The position numbers were made by a program, and so were the translations under genes. Shown piece by piece: positions 11,175-22,680 of a stretch of DNA of 64,000 bases (its first letter is position 1; each line of letters starts with the position of its first letter). The notes below the pieces were generated by a model. It did no database searches. It saw nothing but the letters and a program-made list of their open reading frames with translations, and was not told the DNA's origin. This stretch comes from Tragulus kanchil (taxonomy: Eukaryota; Chordata; Mammalia; Artiodactyla; Tragulidae): positions 137,165,301-137,229,300 of the forward strand of contig JAIOJX010000025.1 in assembly GCA_022376925.1 (NCBI GenBank). Reading direction: 5' to 3'.

Positions 11175-12500
11175 AAAATTACTACACTACAAAATGTAAT
11201 CTATAGATTCAATGCAATCCCTATCAAATTACCAATGATAGTTTTCACAGAACTAGAATGAAAAATATCACAATCCATATGGAAACACAAAAGACCCTGG
11301 ATAGTCAAAGCAGTCTTGAGAAAGAAGAATGGAGCTGGAGGAATCAACCTTCCTGACTTCAGACTATACTACAATGCGACAGTCATCAAGACAGTATGGT
11401 ACTGGCATAAAAACAGATATATAGAGCAATGGAACAAGATAGCCCAGAGACGAACCCACACACATATGGTACCTTATGTTTGACAAAGGAGGTAAGAATA
11501 CACAGTGGAGCAAAGACAGCCTCTTCAGTAAGTGGTGTTAGGAAAACTGGACAGTTACATGTAAAAGAACGAAGTTAGAACACTACCTAACAGCATACAC
11601 AAATATAAACTCAAAACGGATTAAAGACCTAACTGTAAGACCAGAAACCATGAAACTCTTAGAGGAAAACCTAGGCAGAACACCTGATGACATAAATCAA
11701 AGCAAGATCTTCCATGACCTGCCTCCTAAAATAATGGACATAAAAACAAAAATAAACACGTGGGACCTTATGAAACTTAAAAGCTTTTGCACAACAAAAG
11801 AAACTATAAACAAGGTGAAAAGACAATCCTCAGAATGGAAGAAAATAATAGCAAATGAAAAAAAACAACAAAGAATTAATTTCCAAAATACACAAGCAGC
11901 TCATACAACTCAACACCAAAAAAAAAAAAAAAAAACCCAATCAAAAAAATGGGAAAAAGACCTGAACAGACATCTCTCCAAAGAAGACATACAGATGGCT
12001 AACAAACACATGAAAAGATGCTCAACACCGCTCATTATTAGAGAAATGCAAATCAAAACTACAATGAGATATCACCTCACACCAGTCAGAATGGCCATCA
12101 TCAAAAAATCTACAAACAATAAAGCCTGGAGAGGCTGTGGAGAAAAGGGGATACTCTTGCACTGTTGGTGGAAATGTAAGTGGATACAGTCACTATGGAA
12201 GACAGTATGGAAATTTCTTAAGAAACCAGGAATAAAATCATCATATGACCCAGCAATCCCACTATTAGGCATATACCCTGTGGAAATCAAAATTAAAGAA
12301 GACACATGTACCCTGCTGTTCATTGTAGCACTATTTACAATAGCTAGAACATGAAAACAACCTAGACCTTCATCAACAGATGAATGGATAAAGAAGCCGT
12401 GGTACATATATACAATAGAATATTACTCAGCCATAAAAATGGAATGCATCTGAGTCAATTCTAATGAGGTGGATGGACTTAGAGCTTATTATATAGAGTG
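9138..12500 (+). pseudogene. L1 ORF2 remnant (reverse transcriptase and C-terminal region), inactive
   Basis: Starting near 9138, broken plus-strand frames follow ORF2 from the reverse transcriptase fingers (HHHPDTKPGKD) through a [19 protein letters not shown] block. The frame at 9650-9871 contains [16 protein letters not shown], where the catalytic FADD is replaced by SAED (9734-9745; copy at 10834-10845). A 234-codon frame at 11650-12354 covers the C-terminal region, including [19 protein letters not shown] and [14 protein letters not shown]. Endonuclease is absent. Frameshifts and stops separate the pieces. Confidence 0.9.
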
Positions 12501-13928
12501 AAGTAAGTCAGAAAGAGAAGATAAATATTGTATACTGACATATATGGAATCTAGAAAGATGGTACTGACTAATTTTTATGCAGAGCAGCAATGGAGACAT
12601 AGACATAGAGAAGAGACTTACGGACACTGCGGGGAGGGAGGAGTGGGTGAGATGTATGGAAAGAGTAATATGGAAACTTACTTTACCACGTGTAAAATAG
12701 ATAAGCAATGGGAATTTGCTGTAACACTGAGGGAACTCAGTAACAACTTAGAGGCTGGGATGGGGAAGGAAATGGGAGGGAAGTTCAAGAGGCAGGGAAT
12801 GTATGCATACCTGTGGCCGATTCAGGCTGGTTCTTGGCAGTAAACAGCACAACTTAAAAGCTTTTGCACAACAAAAGAAACTATAAACAAGGTGAAAAGA
12901 CAATCCTCAGAATGGAAGAAAATAATAGCAAATGAAAAAAAACAACAAAGAATTAATTTCCAAAATACACAAGCAGCTCATACAACTCAACACCAAAAAA
13001 AAAAAAAAAAAAACCCAATCAAAAAAATGGGAAAAAGACCTGAACAGACATCTCTCCAAAGAAGACATACAGATGGCTAACAAACACATGAAAAGATGCT
13101 CAACACCGCTCATTATTAGAGAAATGCAAATCAAAACTACAATGAGATATCACCTCACACCAGTCAGAATGGCCATCATCAAAAAATCTACAAACAATAA
13201 AGCCTGGAGAGGCTGTGGAGAAAAGGGGATACTCTTGCACTGTTGGTGGAAATGTAAGTGGATACAGTCACTATGGAAGACAGTATGGAAATTTCTTAAG
13301 AAACCAGGAATAAAATCATCATATGACCCAGCAATCCCACTATTAGGCATATACCCTGTGGAAATCAAAATTAAAGAAGACACATGTACCCTGCTGTTCA
13401 TTGTAGCACTATTTACAATAGCTAGAACATGAAAACAACCTAGACCTTCATCAACAGATGAATGGATAAAGAAGCCGTGGTACATATATACAATAGAATA
13501 TTACTCAGCCATAAAAATGGAATGCATCTGAGTCAATTCTAATGAGGTGGATGGACTTAGAGCTTATTATATAGAGTGAAGTAAGTCAGAAAGAGAAGAT
13601 AAATATTGTATACTGACATATATGGAATCTAGAAAGATGGTACTGACTAATTTTTATGCAGAGCAGCAATGGAGACATAGACATAGAGAAGAGACTTACG
13701 GACACTGCGGGGAGGGAGGAGTGGGTGAGATGTATGGAAAGAGTAATATGGAAACTTACTTTACCACGTGTAAAATAGATAAGCAATGGGAATTTGCTGT
13801 AACACTGAGGGAACTCAGTAACAACTTAGAGGCTGGGATGGGGAAGGAAATGGGAGGGAAGTTCAAGAGGCAGGGAATGTATGCATACCTGTGGCCGATT
13901 CAGGCTGGTTCTTGGCAGTAAACAGCAC
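11774..13928. repeat. Direct duplication 4 (unit about 1078 bp)
   Basis: Copy A is 11774-12850 and copy B 12851-13928, sharing AACT at the joins. The one difference seen is an extra A in the homopolymer near 12995 compared with 11919. It doubles the L1 ORF2 C-terminus and 3' UTR, so two identical 111-codon antisense frames and two 99-codon frames appear; none is a gene. Confidence 0.95.
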
Positions 13929-13975
13929 AACTCTATAAAACTATTATCCTTCAATCAAAAAAAATTTTTTTTAAG
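12500..13975 (+). mobile_element. L1 3' UTR and A-rich end
   Basis: After the ORF2 C-terminal block the sequence becomes G-rich (ACACTGCGGGGAGGGAGG; GGGATGGGGAAGGAAATGGG) and ends with CTATTATCCTTCAATCAAAA at about 13960. The first 3' UTR copy (12500-12850) is cut by the duplication join. True length is about 0.4-0.5 kb. Confidence 0.8.
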
Positions 13976-14007
13976 TGCTAATGCTGGGTTAAATGGAACC
14001 TGAATCA

Positions 14008-14353
14008 CAGAACCTTTGGGAGTGCATAGAACAAACTCTTGAATAAAACAGCAGCAGGACGCAAAGAACCTTCCACAACCTACTGAGCAAGCTCAGAATT
14101 ACATATCAGAATGCACAGAACCTTTTAGGGCCCACTGAGCAAACTTGGAAATGAAACTGGAACTCACAGAACCTTCCAGAGTCTGTGGAACAAACTCTGA
14201 AGTCAATCACAACCAGAATGCAAAGAACCTTCCAGAATCCACAGACCAAACTCAAAATGAAATGGAATGAGAACACACAGAACCTTCCAGACCCCATCGA
14301 GCAAACTCTAAATAAATTAAACAGGCAGAACTCACCCCGAGGCCCTGGGCTCG
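14008..14353. repeat. Degenerate ~54 bp minisatellite, about 6 units
   Basis: The motif (C/A)AGAACCTT starts at about 14008, 14064, 14116, 14167, 14223 and 14278, with spacings of 51-56 bp. Most units also hold a (G)AGCAAACTC or ACAAACTC block about 25-30 bp later. A seventh CAGAACCTTTGG lies at 14354 in the adjoining GC-rich block. I do not recognise the family. Confidence 0.75.
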
Positions 14354-14690
14354 CAGAACCTTTGGAAGTTCACCACGAATCCTTCCCAGGTGTTGTGCTT
14401 GGTGCTCGGGTTGGTCACCGCCGTGTTCTGGGCTGCGTTCGCTTGTCCCGGCAGCCTGGCTGCTCTCACCCCTCCTGCGACCTGAGCCTGCTGATGCTCG
14501 CAAAGCTTTACCTTACTGCCTCTCAATGCAGTAGGAGCAGGGGCTGAATCCTCCACCTCTGCCTCTGCCTACGCTTCCGCCTCCACCTTCTCCTACCACC
14601 TCCTCCTACGCCTGCGCCTCGTTGACCTCCAGCCCGCCCACTCGCACCACCTGTATCTTGTTAAAGTGCTGAGTTCTAGGCTTTCCACGG
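14330..14690 (-). other. GC-rich block with coding-like minus-strand frame, unidentified
   Basis: This is the only CpG-bearing GC-rich block of this kind outside SINEs. On the minus strand, a run of GGAGGN repeats (about 14640-14550) leads into an open frame of 74 codons (14556-14332). Near the end of the frame the sequence is GCCTCGGGGTGAGT, which resembles a splice donor. The frame has no motif I recognise. It may be a 5' exon with a CpG-rich leader, a retrocopy fragment, or part of an unrecognised repeat together with the minisatellite to its left. Confidence 0.35.
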
Positions 14691-14749
14691 CGAATTGTTA
14701 AGAGAATCCGCATTTGGCAAGGTTTCTCAATTATCTGTAGCTACATAAC

Positions 14750-14960
14750 AACTCACTACAATTATAGATGCTAAAACCAAAAAGGGAAAAAAAAATAATA
14801 AAAAAATTGTAACTGTGTGAGATGATGTGATGGATATGTGAAAAACCCAATTGTAATTTGTTCACCATACATACATCTAATCATTATGTTGTATACCTTA
14901 AATTTAGTTTTGTTAATCATGTTTGAAAGCTAAAAAAATTAATATTAAAAAAGATATTTT
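14750..14960 (+). mobile_element. Possible L1-type 3' UTR fragment
   Basis: The phrases GTGAGATGATGTGATGGATA and CATTATGTTGTATACCTTAA resemble the 3' UTR end of older mammalian L1 elements. The short A-rich tract at about 14964-14975 may be its tail. Assignment is from memory of the pattern. Confidence 0.45.
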
Positions 14961-16235
14961 CTTAAAAAAAAAAAAGCTCCTTGAAAAACACAAACTACCA
15001 TAACTCATACAAGAGATTTTAAATACTCGTATAACTACTAAGGAAATTGAGTTCAAAACTTCAAAACTTTCAACAAAGATATCTCCAGGCCTACCTAGAT
15101 GGTTTCGGTGGTAGAGAATACCAAACCCTTAAAGAGTAATTAATACCAATCCCACTAAACCTCTACCAGGAAATAGAAAAGAAGGAAATTCTTCCCAATC
15201 ATTTTATAAAGCTAGCATTACTCTGATATCAAAGTGAGAAAAAGAAAGTACAACAAAAGAAAACTATAGACCAATATCCATCATGAACAAAAGAAAAATA
15301 ATTAACAAAATATTCACAAACATAATTCAATGATATATAAAAAGATTTATATATCATGTCCAAGTGGGATTTATTCCAGGGATGAAAGACAGTTCAATAC
15401 TTAAAAAATCATCAATGTAATCTACCATATTAACAGAATAAGGAAGAAAAGTCATATGATCATATCAATACAAGAAAAGCATTTGACAAAATTCATTATG
15501 TTCATGTTAAACACTCTCAGAAAAATAACAGAGAGGAATTTCCTCAGCTTCCTTTACCAAAACTTGCAGTTAACATTATATTTAATGATGAAAGACAATG
15601 CTTTTCCTCTAACATCAGGAACAAGGCAGGATGTTCACTCTTAGCACTCTTATTCAATATAGGGTTGAAACTTTTACCCAATGTCAGTAAGGCTTCAAAA
15701 AGCAATAAAAGATATACATAGGATAAAGGAAGAAATAAAACTGTCTCCCTATTTTCATATGACATAATTACCAACTATAAAACCCCCAAGGAATCTATAA
15801 AAAATATCCCAGACCTAATAAGTGGGTTCAGCAAGGTCACAGGATAAAAGATACACAAACTATGCTCAATCATACTTTTGTATACTAGCAATAAACACAT
15901 GAAAACATTAGAAGTATAGTTACATTTTTACAATGATTCAAAATGAAATGCTTAGGTATAAATCTAACAAAACATGTACAAAATTGCCTGATGAAAACTA
16001 CATAGCACTGATGAAATAAAGACCTAAATAGACAAAGACATACCATACTTATGGATTAGAAAACCAACATGTTAAGATCTCAGTTTTCTCCAAATTGATA
16101 TCCTGGTTTCATTAAATTCTAGCAAAATTCCATCAAGACTGATTCGTATAAATAGATTATTTTTAAATTTATATGAAAAGGCAAAGGAACAAGAATAGCT
16201 AAAACAATTTTGAGAAAGAAGAATAAAGTGGAAGG

Positions 16236-16455
16236 TATGCATGTGTAGTTGCTCAGTTGTGTCTGACTCTTTTCCACCCCGTGCACTGCCCACCAGGCTT
16301 CTCTGTCCATGGAATTTTCCAGGCAAGAATTCTGGAGTGGGTTGCCACTTCCTATTCAAGATCTTCCTGATCCAGGGATCAAAGCAGTGTCTCCTGCATC
16401 TCCATGTAATACATGGGCAGCTGAATTCTTTACCATTGAGCCACCTGAGAAATCC
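16236..16455 (-). mobile_element. Bov-tA SINE inserted in old L1
   Basis: The minus-strand Bov-A unit (GTTGCTCAGTTGTGTCTGAC, then CCAGGCAAGAATTCTGGAGT) and the tRNA head (TTTACCATTGAGCCACCTGA) are both present. Moderate divergence is visible. Confidence 0.9.
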
Positions 16456-16635
16456 AAGGCAAGGCGGTTCTGCCTATGGGAGGGCAGCAAAATGGGAAAT
16501 ATAGCCTACTCAATTTCAAGACATGATGCAGTTATAGGAATAAAAGCTGTGAGGGACTGTCAGAGGGACAGATATATAGACCAATGCAACAGAACAGAGA
16601 ACCCAGAAACAGATCTCCATGAATATGCCCAATTG

Positions 16636-16956
16636 TTTCTGTTTTGTTTTTTGTTTTTTTTTTGAGGGGGGGCGGGTTGGAGAGGGAGCGGGGCGGGCGG
16701 GTCACTTCTATTGGTCTTTCATTTATCTATTTTCATCCATCTTTGTTCTTTTGGCCCATGTGGGCCTCCCATCGCAGTGGCCTCTCTTGCTGCAGAGCAC
16801 CGGCTCTGGGTGCATGCACTCCAGAGTTCCAGCTCGGTAATTGGACACATCAGTTCAGCCGCTCCATGGCATGTGGGATCTTCCCAGGCCAGGGATCAAA
16901 CCGGTGCCCCTTGCACTGCAAGGCGGTGTCCTTACCCACTGGACCACCAGGGAAGC
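16636..16956 (-). mobile_element. CHR-like SINE (GC-tail) inserted in old L1
   Basis: A T tract, C-rich tract in reverse, body and head are all present, ending GAAGCCCC. The left flank CCCAATTG (16628-16635) is repeated as CCCAATTGG just after the head, consistent with a short target-site duplication. L1 sequence resumes at once with GGTTTTTGACAAAGG. Confidence 0.87.
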
Positions 16957-17035
16957 CCCAATTGGTTTTTGACAAAGGTGCAAAACTACGCAGTGGAGGA
17001 AAGGAAACTTTTTTAAGATTCTAAACAAACTGTAT

Positions 17036-17172
17036 ACTCCATGAAAGGAAGGAAGGAAAGGCAGAGAGGATAGAGAAAGAGAAGAGAGAAGGGAGGAAGG
17101 GAAAAAAGGAGGGATCAGAGAGAAGAGAAGAGGGAAGAGGAAGGAAGGAAGGAAGAAAGAAAAGAAAAAAGG
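17036..17172. repeat. Homopurine simple repeat, (GGAA)n-like
   Basis: About 137 bases composed almost only of A and G on the plus strand (GGAAGGAAGG and GAGAAGAGA motifs), with a handful of pyrimidines. It sits inside the old L1 reading region, so it is an expansion or insertion there. Confidence 0.85.
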
Positions 17173-17330
17173 ACAAAATCTTGAGCTAAGTCTCATACCT
17201 TTTATCTAGAAACAATTCAAAATGGATCACAGATTTAAACGTAAAAGAAAACTGTAAAATGGAAAATAAAATGTAAAATTTAAAAATGTAAACTAAAACT
17301 TAGAAGAGAAGAATCTGACTAGACTTTCAC

Positions 17331-17668
17331 CTTGGCATAATGAAGCTTTACAGCTATTGAAACTCAGCCATCATGCCTCATTCCAAGAAGTAGGAAGAAG
17401 GAAGTAGGCAAGGTTTACAAAGTGTGACAGTTTCTATTTTTCTTAAGGAATGTTTCTGGCAATCCTAATCAATACCTTTTGCTCACATCCCAGGTGGAAA
17501 CTAATAATTTAGCTGAGACAACAAGCACACTGCCTAAGTAACTAATTCTGATGAGCTAGGCCCCAGACTGAATCTTTATATTTATCCTGCTTGGGGTCCA
17601 CAGCACTTCTGTAACAGTAGTTTCACATCTTCCATCAGTTTTAGGAACCTCTGCTCATGATTTAAACA
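17331..17668. other. Intergenic sequence, nothing recognised
   Basis: Unique-looking DNA. No coding frame over 60 codons, no RNA gene and no clear repeat seen. Confidence 0.45.
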
Positions 17669-17992
17669 CAGAGTTTGCTCTGTTCTCTCTTTCCTCACCT
17701 GACAGTTCAATCATACACATGTGACCCCTTTTCATTATGCCCCTGTATTTCTTACATTCAATTTTGTAGCTTCCAGACTTTCTTCTCTTGGTTCCTCAGT
17801 CCAGATATTTTCTCCTTTTTCTTGCTTTCTAATGTATTTTAAACCCATCTATTAAATTCTTAATATCAGTTACTGAAATTTTCAGTTGTAAAACTGCTAT
17901 TTAACTTTCTTTCATGGTTTCCAGTTCTCTGTGGAAAATTTACACCTTCCCCTCTAATATCTTTGATAAATGATTTAAAACCTTTTACTTCA

Positions 17993-18310
17993 GGGGCTTC
18001 CCTGGTGGTCCAGTGGGTAAGGACACCGCCTTGCAGTGCAAGGGGCGCTGGTTCGATCCCTGTCCTGGGAAGATCCCACTTGCCGCGGAACGGCTGGACC
18101 GATGTGTCCAATTACCGAGCGGCAGCTCTGGAGTGCATGAGCCCAGAGCCGGTGCTCTGCGACAACAGAGGCCACCGCGATGGGAGGCCCACACAGGCCA
18201 GAGAACAAAGACGGATGAAAACAGACAAATGAAAGACCAATAGAAGTGACCCGCCCGCCCCACTCCCTCCCCACCCCACTACCCCCCGCAAAAAAATAAA
18301 AATAAAAAAT
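17993..18310 (+). mobile_element. Young CHR-like SINE (GC-tail) with target-site duplication
   Basis: The plus-strand head has a polymerase III box A-like TGGTCCAGTGG and box B-like GGTTCGATCCC. The body, the CCCGCCCGCCCC tract and an AAAAATAAAAAT tail follow. The near-perfect target-site duplication is AAAACCTTTTACTTCA (17977-17992) against AAAACCCTTTACTTCA (18311-18326). The copy at 19096-19410 belongs to duplication 5. Confidence 0.92.
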
Positions 18311-18379
18311 AAAACCCTTTACTTCAAATATCAGGTTATTTTGTTGGTCTATATGTATTGTCTGGGGTTCTTTCCCACT

Positions 18380-18659
18380 GACTTTTTTTTTTTTTAGATT
18401 TTGGTCTCTTTTTATTGATTATTTAGTTATTTATTTATCCATTTTTATTCTTCGGCCTGTCTGAGCCTCCCACTGCAGTGGCCTCTCTCGCTGCAGAGCA
18501 ACGGCTCTGGGCGCATGCACTCCAGAGCGCTGACTCACAATTGGGACACACAGGTCCAGCCGCTCCTTGGCACATGGGATCTTCCCAGGCCAGGGATTGA
18601 ACCATTGCCTCTTGCACTACAAGGCAGACTCTTTACCTACTGGACCACCAGGGAAGCCC
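18380..18659 (-). mobile_element. CHR-like SINE (AT-tail subtype)
   Basis: The minus-strand tail reads AAATAAATAACTAAATAATC, then AATAAAAAGAGACC, like the elements at 1053 and 32296. The head ends at 18659. It appears again at 19484-19760 (duplication 5), and its head and body a third time at 20688-20898 (duplication 6), so one genomic copy is shown nearly three times. Confidence 0.88.
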
Positions 18660-19547
18660 TCCCCTTGATTTTGATCATTTAGTCTTGTCTGGTAGTATGC
18701 CTGATAAATTGCCAGACATCGGAGAGAAGCTATAGAGATCATTTGAGCCTCTGTGTGATATTATTGTCTTTCAGAGTTTGCTCTGTTCTCTCTTTCCTCA
18801 CCTGACAGTTCAATCATACACATGTGACCCCTTTTCATTATGCCCCTGTATTTCTTACATTCAATTTTGTAGCTTCCAGACTTTCTTCTCTTGGTTCCTC
18901 AGTCCAGATATTTTCTCCTTTTTCTTGCTTTCTAATGTATTTTAAACCCATCTATTAAATTCTTAATATCAGTTACTGAAATTTTCAGTTGTAAAACTGC
19001 TATTTAACTTTCTTTCATGGTTTCCAGTTCTCTGTGGAAAATTTACACCTTCCCCTCTAATATCTTTGATAAATGATTTAAAACCTTTTACTTCAGGGGC
19101 TTCCCTGGTGGTCCAGTGGGTAAGGACACCGCCTTGCAGTGCAAGGGGCGCTGGTTCGATCCCTGTCCTGGGAAGATCCCACTTGCCAGCTGAACGGCTG
19201 GACCGATGTGTCCAATTACCGAGCGGCAGCTCTGGAGTGCATGAGCCCAGAGCCGGTGCTCTGCGACAACAGAGGCCACCGCGATGGGAGGCCCACACAG
19301 GCCAGAGAACAAAGACGGATGAAAACAGACAAATGAAAGACCAATAGAAGTGACCCGCCCGCCCACTCCCTCCCACCCACTACCCCCCGCAAAAAAATAA
19401 AAATAAAAAATAAAACCCTTTACTTCAAATATCAGGTTATTTTGTTGGTCTATATGTATTGTCTGGGGTTCTTTCCCACTGACTTTTTTTTTTTTTAGAT
19501 TTTGGTCTCTTTTTATTGATTATTTAGTTATTTATTTATCCATTTTT

Positions 19548-21822
19548 ATTCTTCGGCCTGTCTGAGCCTCCCACTGCAGTGGCCTCTCTCGCTGCAGAGC
19601 AACGGCTCTGGGCGCATGCACTCCAGAGCGCTGACTCACAATTGGGACACACAGGTCCAGCCGCTCCTTGGCACATGGGATCTTCCCAGGCCAGGGATTG
19701 AACCATTGCCTCTTGCACTACAAGGCAGACTCTTTACCTACTGGACCACCAGGGAAGCCCTCCCCTTGATTTTGATCATTTAGTCTTGTCTGGTAGTATG
19801 CCTGATAAATTGCCAGACATCGGAGAGAAGCTATAGAGATCATTTGAGCCTCTGTGTGATATTATTGTCTTTCAGAGATTATTTACCTTTGCTTATGGCA
19901 GGTATTCAGAGTAACAACAGATTCTTTTAATTCAACTGAGCTGGCATAATAAACAATTTTTTGTGCGTGTGACGGCTGCCTACTTCTATTTCATCCTTAC
20001 TCCTAAAGTATAATCTTCTAGGGATCCCAAATGAAACCCTGGAATATTTTGTTCCCAAGAGTCCCACCTTCTTGATAAGTCCTAGATTCTATATTGTTTC
20101 TTCAGCTATAGCATTAGTAGAAACTCAGCCTCTTAGCCACCATTTTCTGTGTAGTCTCTTCATGTTTCTTCCTCTATTTATGAGTCACTCAGTGCCTTAA
20201 GAGAGAAACTGGCAACAAAAGTTGGATTCATCTTTGTGTTTCTCTTTTTTTCAGCGTCTTGACCCCACGACCTCTGTCTTGGTAACTCTCAGATACCTTT
20301 GAATCTATATTTTAAAATTTTGTATCCATCATATATAATCGTTGTCAGTTGAATAATTAATCTGCAATTCAGTTTACCAGAGCATCCTGATTGATGAATT
20401 TTGAATAACTGCCCTAGAATGAATCATAATCTCTCATAACCTACATTTGTCAGATTGACCCCTTAAGGGCAGGAATTCTGGCTTTTCACTGTCAGCCTCA
20501 ATTAGAGATCTGCAGCATAGAAAACTGTTAAATGAATGAAATCTTTTAAATCTACACAACTGGTCAAGACAATACATGCTCTAGGAACTGACAGAAAGAA
20601 AAATTTGAACTGAAATTATTGTGTAAAAACATCATGAAGATGCAGGTTGAGGTAAATTTCTGCTAACATTTGAGTCAAAGTGGATATTCTTCGGCCTGTC
20701 TGAGCCTCCCACTGCAGTGGCCTCTCTCGCTGCAGAGCAACGGCTCTGGGCGCATGCACTCCAGAGCGCTGACTCACAATTGGGACACACAGGTCCAGCC
20801 GCTCCTTGGCACATGGGATCTTCCCAGGCCAGGGATTGAACCATTGCCTCTTGCACTACAAGGCAGACTCTTTACCTACTGGACCACCAGGGAAGCCCTC
20901 CCCTTGATTTTGATCATTTAGTCTTGTCTGGTAGTATGCCTGATAAATTGCCAGACATCGGAGAGAAGCTATAGAGATCATTTGAGCCTCTGTGTGATAT
21001 TATTGTCTTTCAGAGATTATTTACCTTTGCTTATGGCAGGTATTCAGAGTAACAACAGATTCTTTTAATTCAACTGAGCTGGCATAATAAACAATTTTTT
21101 GTGCGTGTGACGGCTGCCTACTTCTATTTCATCCTTACTCCTAAAGTATAATCTTCTAGGGATCCCAAATGAAACCCTGGAATATTTTGTTCCCAAGAGT
21201 CCCACCTTCTTGATAAGTCCTAGATTCTATATTGTTTCTTCAGCTATAGCATTAGTAGAAACTCAGCCTCTTAGCCACCATTTTCTGTGTAGTCTCTTCA
21301 TGTTTCTTCCTCTATTTATGAGTCACTCAGTGCCTTAAGAGAGAAACTGGCAACAAAAGTTGGATTCATCTTTGTGTTTCTCTTTTTCAGCGTCTTGACC
21401 CCACGACCTCTGTCTTGGTAACTCTCAGATACCTTTGAATCTATATTTTAAAATTTTGTATCCATCATATATAATCGTTGTCAGTTGAATAATTAATCTG
21501 CAATTCAGTTTACCAGAGCATCCTGATTGATGAATTTTGAATAACTGCCCTAGAATGAATCATAATCTCTCATAACCTACATTTGTCAGATTGACCCCTT
21601 AAGGGCAGGAATTCTGGCTTTTCACTGTCAGCCTCAATTAGAGATCTGCAGCATAGAAAACTGTTAAATGAATGAAATCTTTTAAATCTACACAACTGGT
21701 CAAGACAATACATGCTCTAGGAACTGACAGAAAGAAAAATTTGAACTGAAATTATTGTGTAAAAACATCATGAAGATGCAGGTTGAGGTAAATTTCTGCT
21801 AACATTTGAGTCAAAGTGGATA
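19548..21822. repeat. Direct duplication 6 (unit about 1137 bp)
   Basis: Copy A is 19548-20686 and copy B 20687-21822. The join cuts through a SINE: the unique sequence GTCAAAGTGGAT at 20674-20685 jumps to ATTCTTCGGCC inside the element. The main difference is a T run (CTCTTTTTTTCAGCG at about 20244 against CTCTTTTTCAGCG at about 21380). Confidence 0.94.
19878..20686. other. Intergenic sequence, nothing recognised
   Basis: No coding, RNA or clear repeat signal. It is shown a second time at about 21015-21822 because of duplication 6. Confidence 0.45.
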
Positions 21823-21867
21823 GAATTCGAGTAGTCTGTGACATAGGGTAGAATGCTACATTAATCT

Positions 21868-22335
21868 CTAGCTACTGCTGAAATCAACTGCCACAAACCT
21901 AACATCTTAAAACAACACAAATTTATTAATATTACAGTTCTGAGGTTAGAAGTCTGAGATGAGTCTTACAGAAGTAAAATCATTATTTTGGAGAAAACTT
22001 CTTTTTAGAGGCTCCAGGAGAGAAGGTTCCCTTGTCCTTTCCATCTTCTAAAGGTCACCTGAATTTCTTGGTTTGTGGCCCCTTCCTTCACCTTCAAAGT
22101 GCATCTCCCTTGAACCCCAGCTTCTTTCATCAAATCTCTTTTTTCTGCCTTTGATCCTCTTGCTTCCCCCTTATAAGGACTGTTGTGATTTACACTGGAC
22201 ACAGCTGGGTAATCCAGGATCATCTCTCCACTTTGAGAGCCTTAAAACCCCAGCTGTAAAGTCTCTTTTGTGTAACTTAACATATTCACAAGTTCTGGGG
22301 ATTGGGACATGAACATATTCAGAAATATATTATTC
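21868..22335 (-). mobile_element. Ancient MaLR (MLT1-like) LTR
   Basis: The minus strand carries the features of MLT1-type LTRs: a CCTTATAAG-type promoter neighbourhood, a CAGAACTGTAATATTAATAAA polyadenylation region near 21940 and a GTTTTAAGATG stretch before the end. It is non-coding, and no internal retroviral sequence is attached. The second copy at about 23001-23470 comes from duplication 7. Confidence 0.65.
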
Positions 22336-22339
22336 TGTC

Positions 22340-22465
22340 TTGGAGAAGACTACCCTCTCCAGTATTCTTGCCTGGAGAATCCCATGAATAGAAAAGCCTG
22401 GCAGCTAAAGTCCATGGGGTCGCATAGAGTCAGACATGCTGAAGTGACTTAGCATGCATGCATGC
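22340..22465 (+). mobile_element. Bov-A monomer
   Basis: It contains CCAGTATTCTTGCCTGGAGA, CCATGGGGTCGCATAGAGTC and GCTGAAGTGACTTAGCATGC, with no tRNA head, and ends in a short GCAT repeat. The copy at 23471-23595 comes from duplication 7. Confidence 0.85.
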
Positions 22466-22503
22466 ATTATTCTATCTACAACACGTTTCAGCAAAGGTCT
22501 AAT

Positions 22504-22680
22504 GAAGTGACCCCGAACCGTCAGCATCAGCATCAGCATCAGATGGAAATTTGTTAGAAACACAAATTCTCAGCCCTCATCCCAGACCTACTGGATCAGA
22601 AACTCTGGTGAGGCCCAGCGATCTGCACTACAGAAAGCCCTCCAGGTAACCTGATGCACACTAAAGCCATTTGAGAGATA
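22504..22680 (+). mobile_element. MER5A-like hAT DNA transposon
   Basis: Matches the MER5A-type order: TCAGCATCAGCATC, GTTAGAAACACAAATTCTCA, CCAGACCTACTGGATCAGAA, CTCCAGGTAACCTGATGCAC. Non-autonomous. The copy at 23634-23810 comes from duplication 7. Confidence 0.8.

Larger units (their letters stand above)
5236..13975 (+). mobile_element. Ruminant L1 LINE, internally deleted and inactive
   Basis: One plus-strand L1 whose parts are listed separately: 5' UTR (5236 to about 7420), ORF1 remnant (about 7420-9137), ORF2 reverse transcriptase and C-terminal remnant (about 9138-12500) and 3' UTR (about 12500-13975). The apparent length of 8.7 kb is inflated by a 0.32 kb SINE and three 1.1 kb duplications; removing these leaves about 5.2 kb. 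The end of ORF1, the whole endonuclease domain and the start of the reverse transcriptase are missing. The element cannot move by itself. Confidence 0.85.
15005..17330 (+). mobile_element. Ancient L1 ORF2 fragment split by two SINEs
   Basis: Broken plus-strand frames follow ORF2 reverse transcriptase order: an ASITLIS-like fingers block near 15215, a VGFIPG-like block near 15365 and a KAFDKIH-like block near 15477. At about 15748-15775 the YADD/FADD equivalent reads FSYD. The element is interrupted at 16236-16455 (Bov-tA), 16636-16956 (CHR-like SINE) and 17036-17172 (purine tract). It resumes afterwards with CTTGAGCTAAGTCTCATACC-type C-terminal sequence. It is far more decayed than the L1 at 5.2-14 kb. 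Confidence 0.75.
17669..19877. repeat. Direct duplication 5 (unit about 1103 bp)
   Basis: Copy A is 17669-18771 and copy B 18772-19872, with CAGAG shared at the joins. Differences: GCCGCGGAACGG against GCCAGCTGAACGG near 18081/19184, and three shortened C runs near 18255-18285 against 19358-19385. All lie in GC-rich SINE sequence. Copy B overlaps copy A of duplication 6. Confidence 0.94.

Noticed and set aside
18013..18060. SINE heads as functional tRNA genes
   Set aside because: Box A- and box B-like motifs are present, but the cloverleaf is not maintained and the sequence continues into a SINE body and A-rich tail.
22451..22466. GCATGCATGCATGCA palindromic run as a regulatory site
   Set aside because: It is the variable tail of a Bov-A element, where such short tandem ends are usual.
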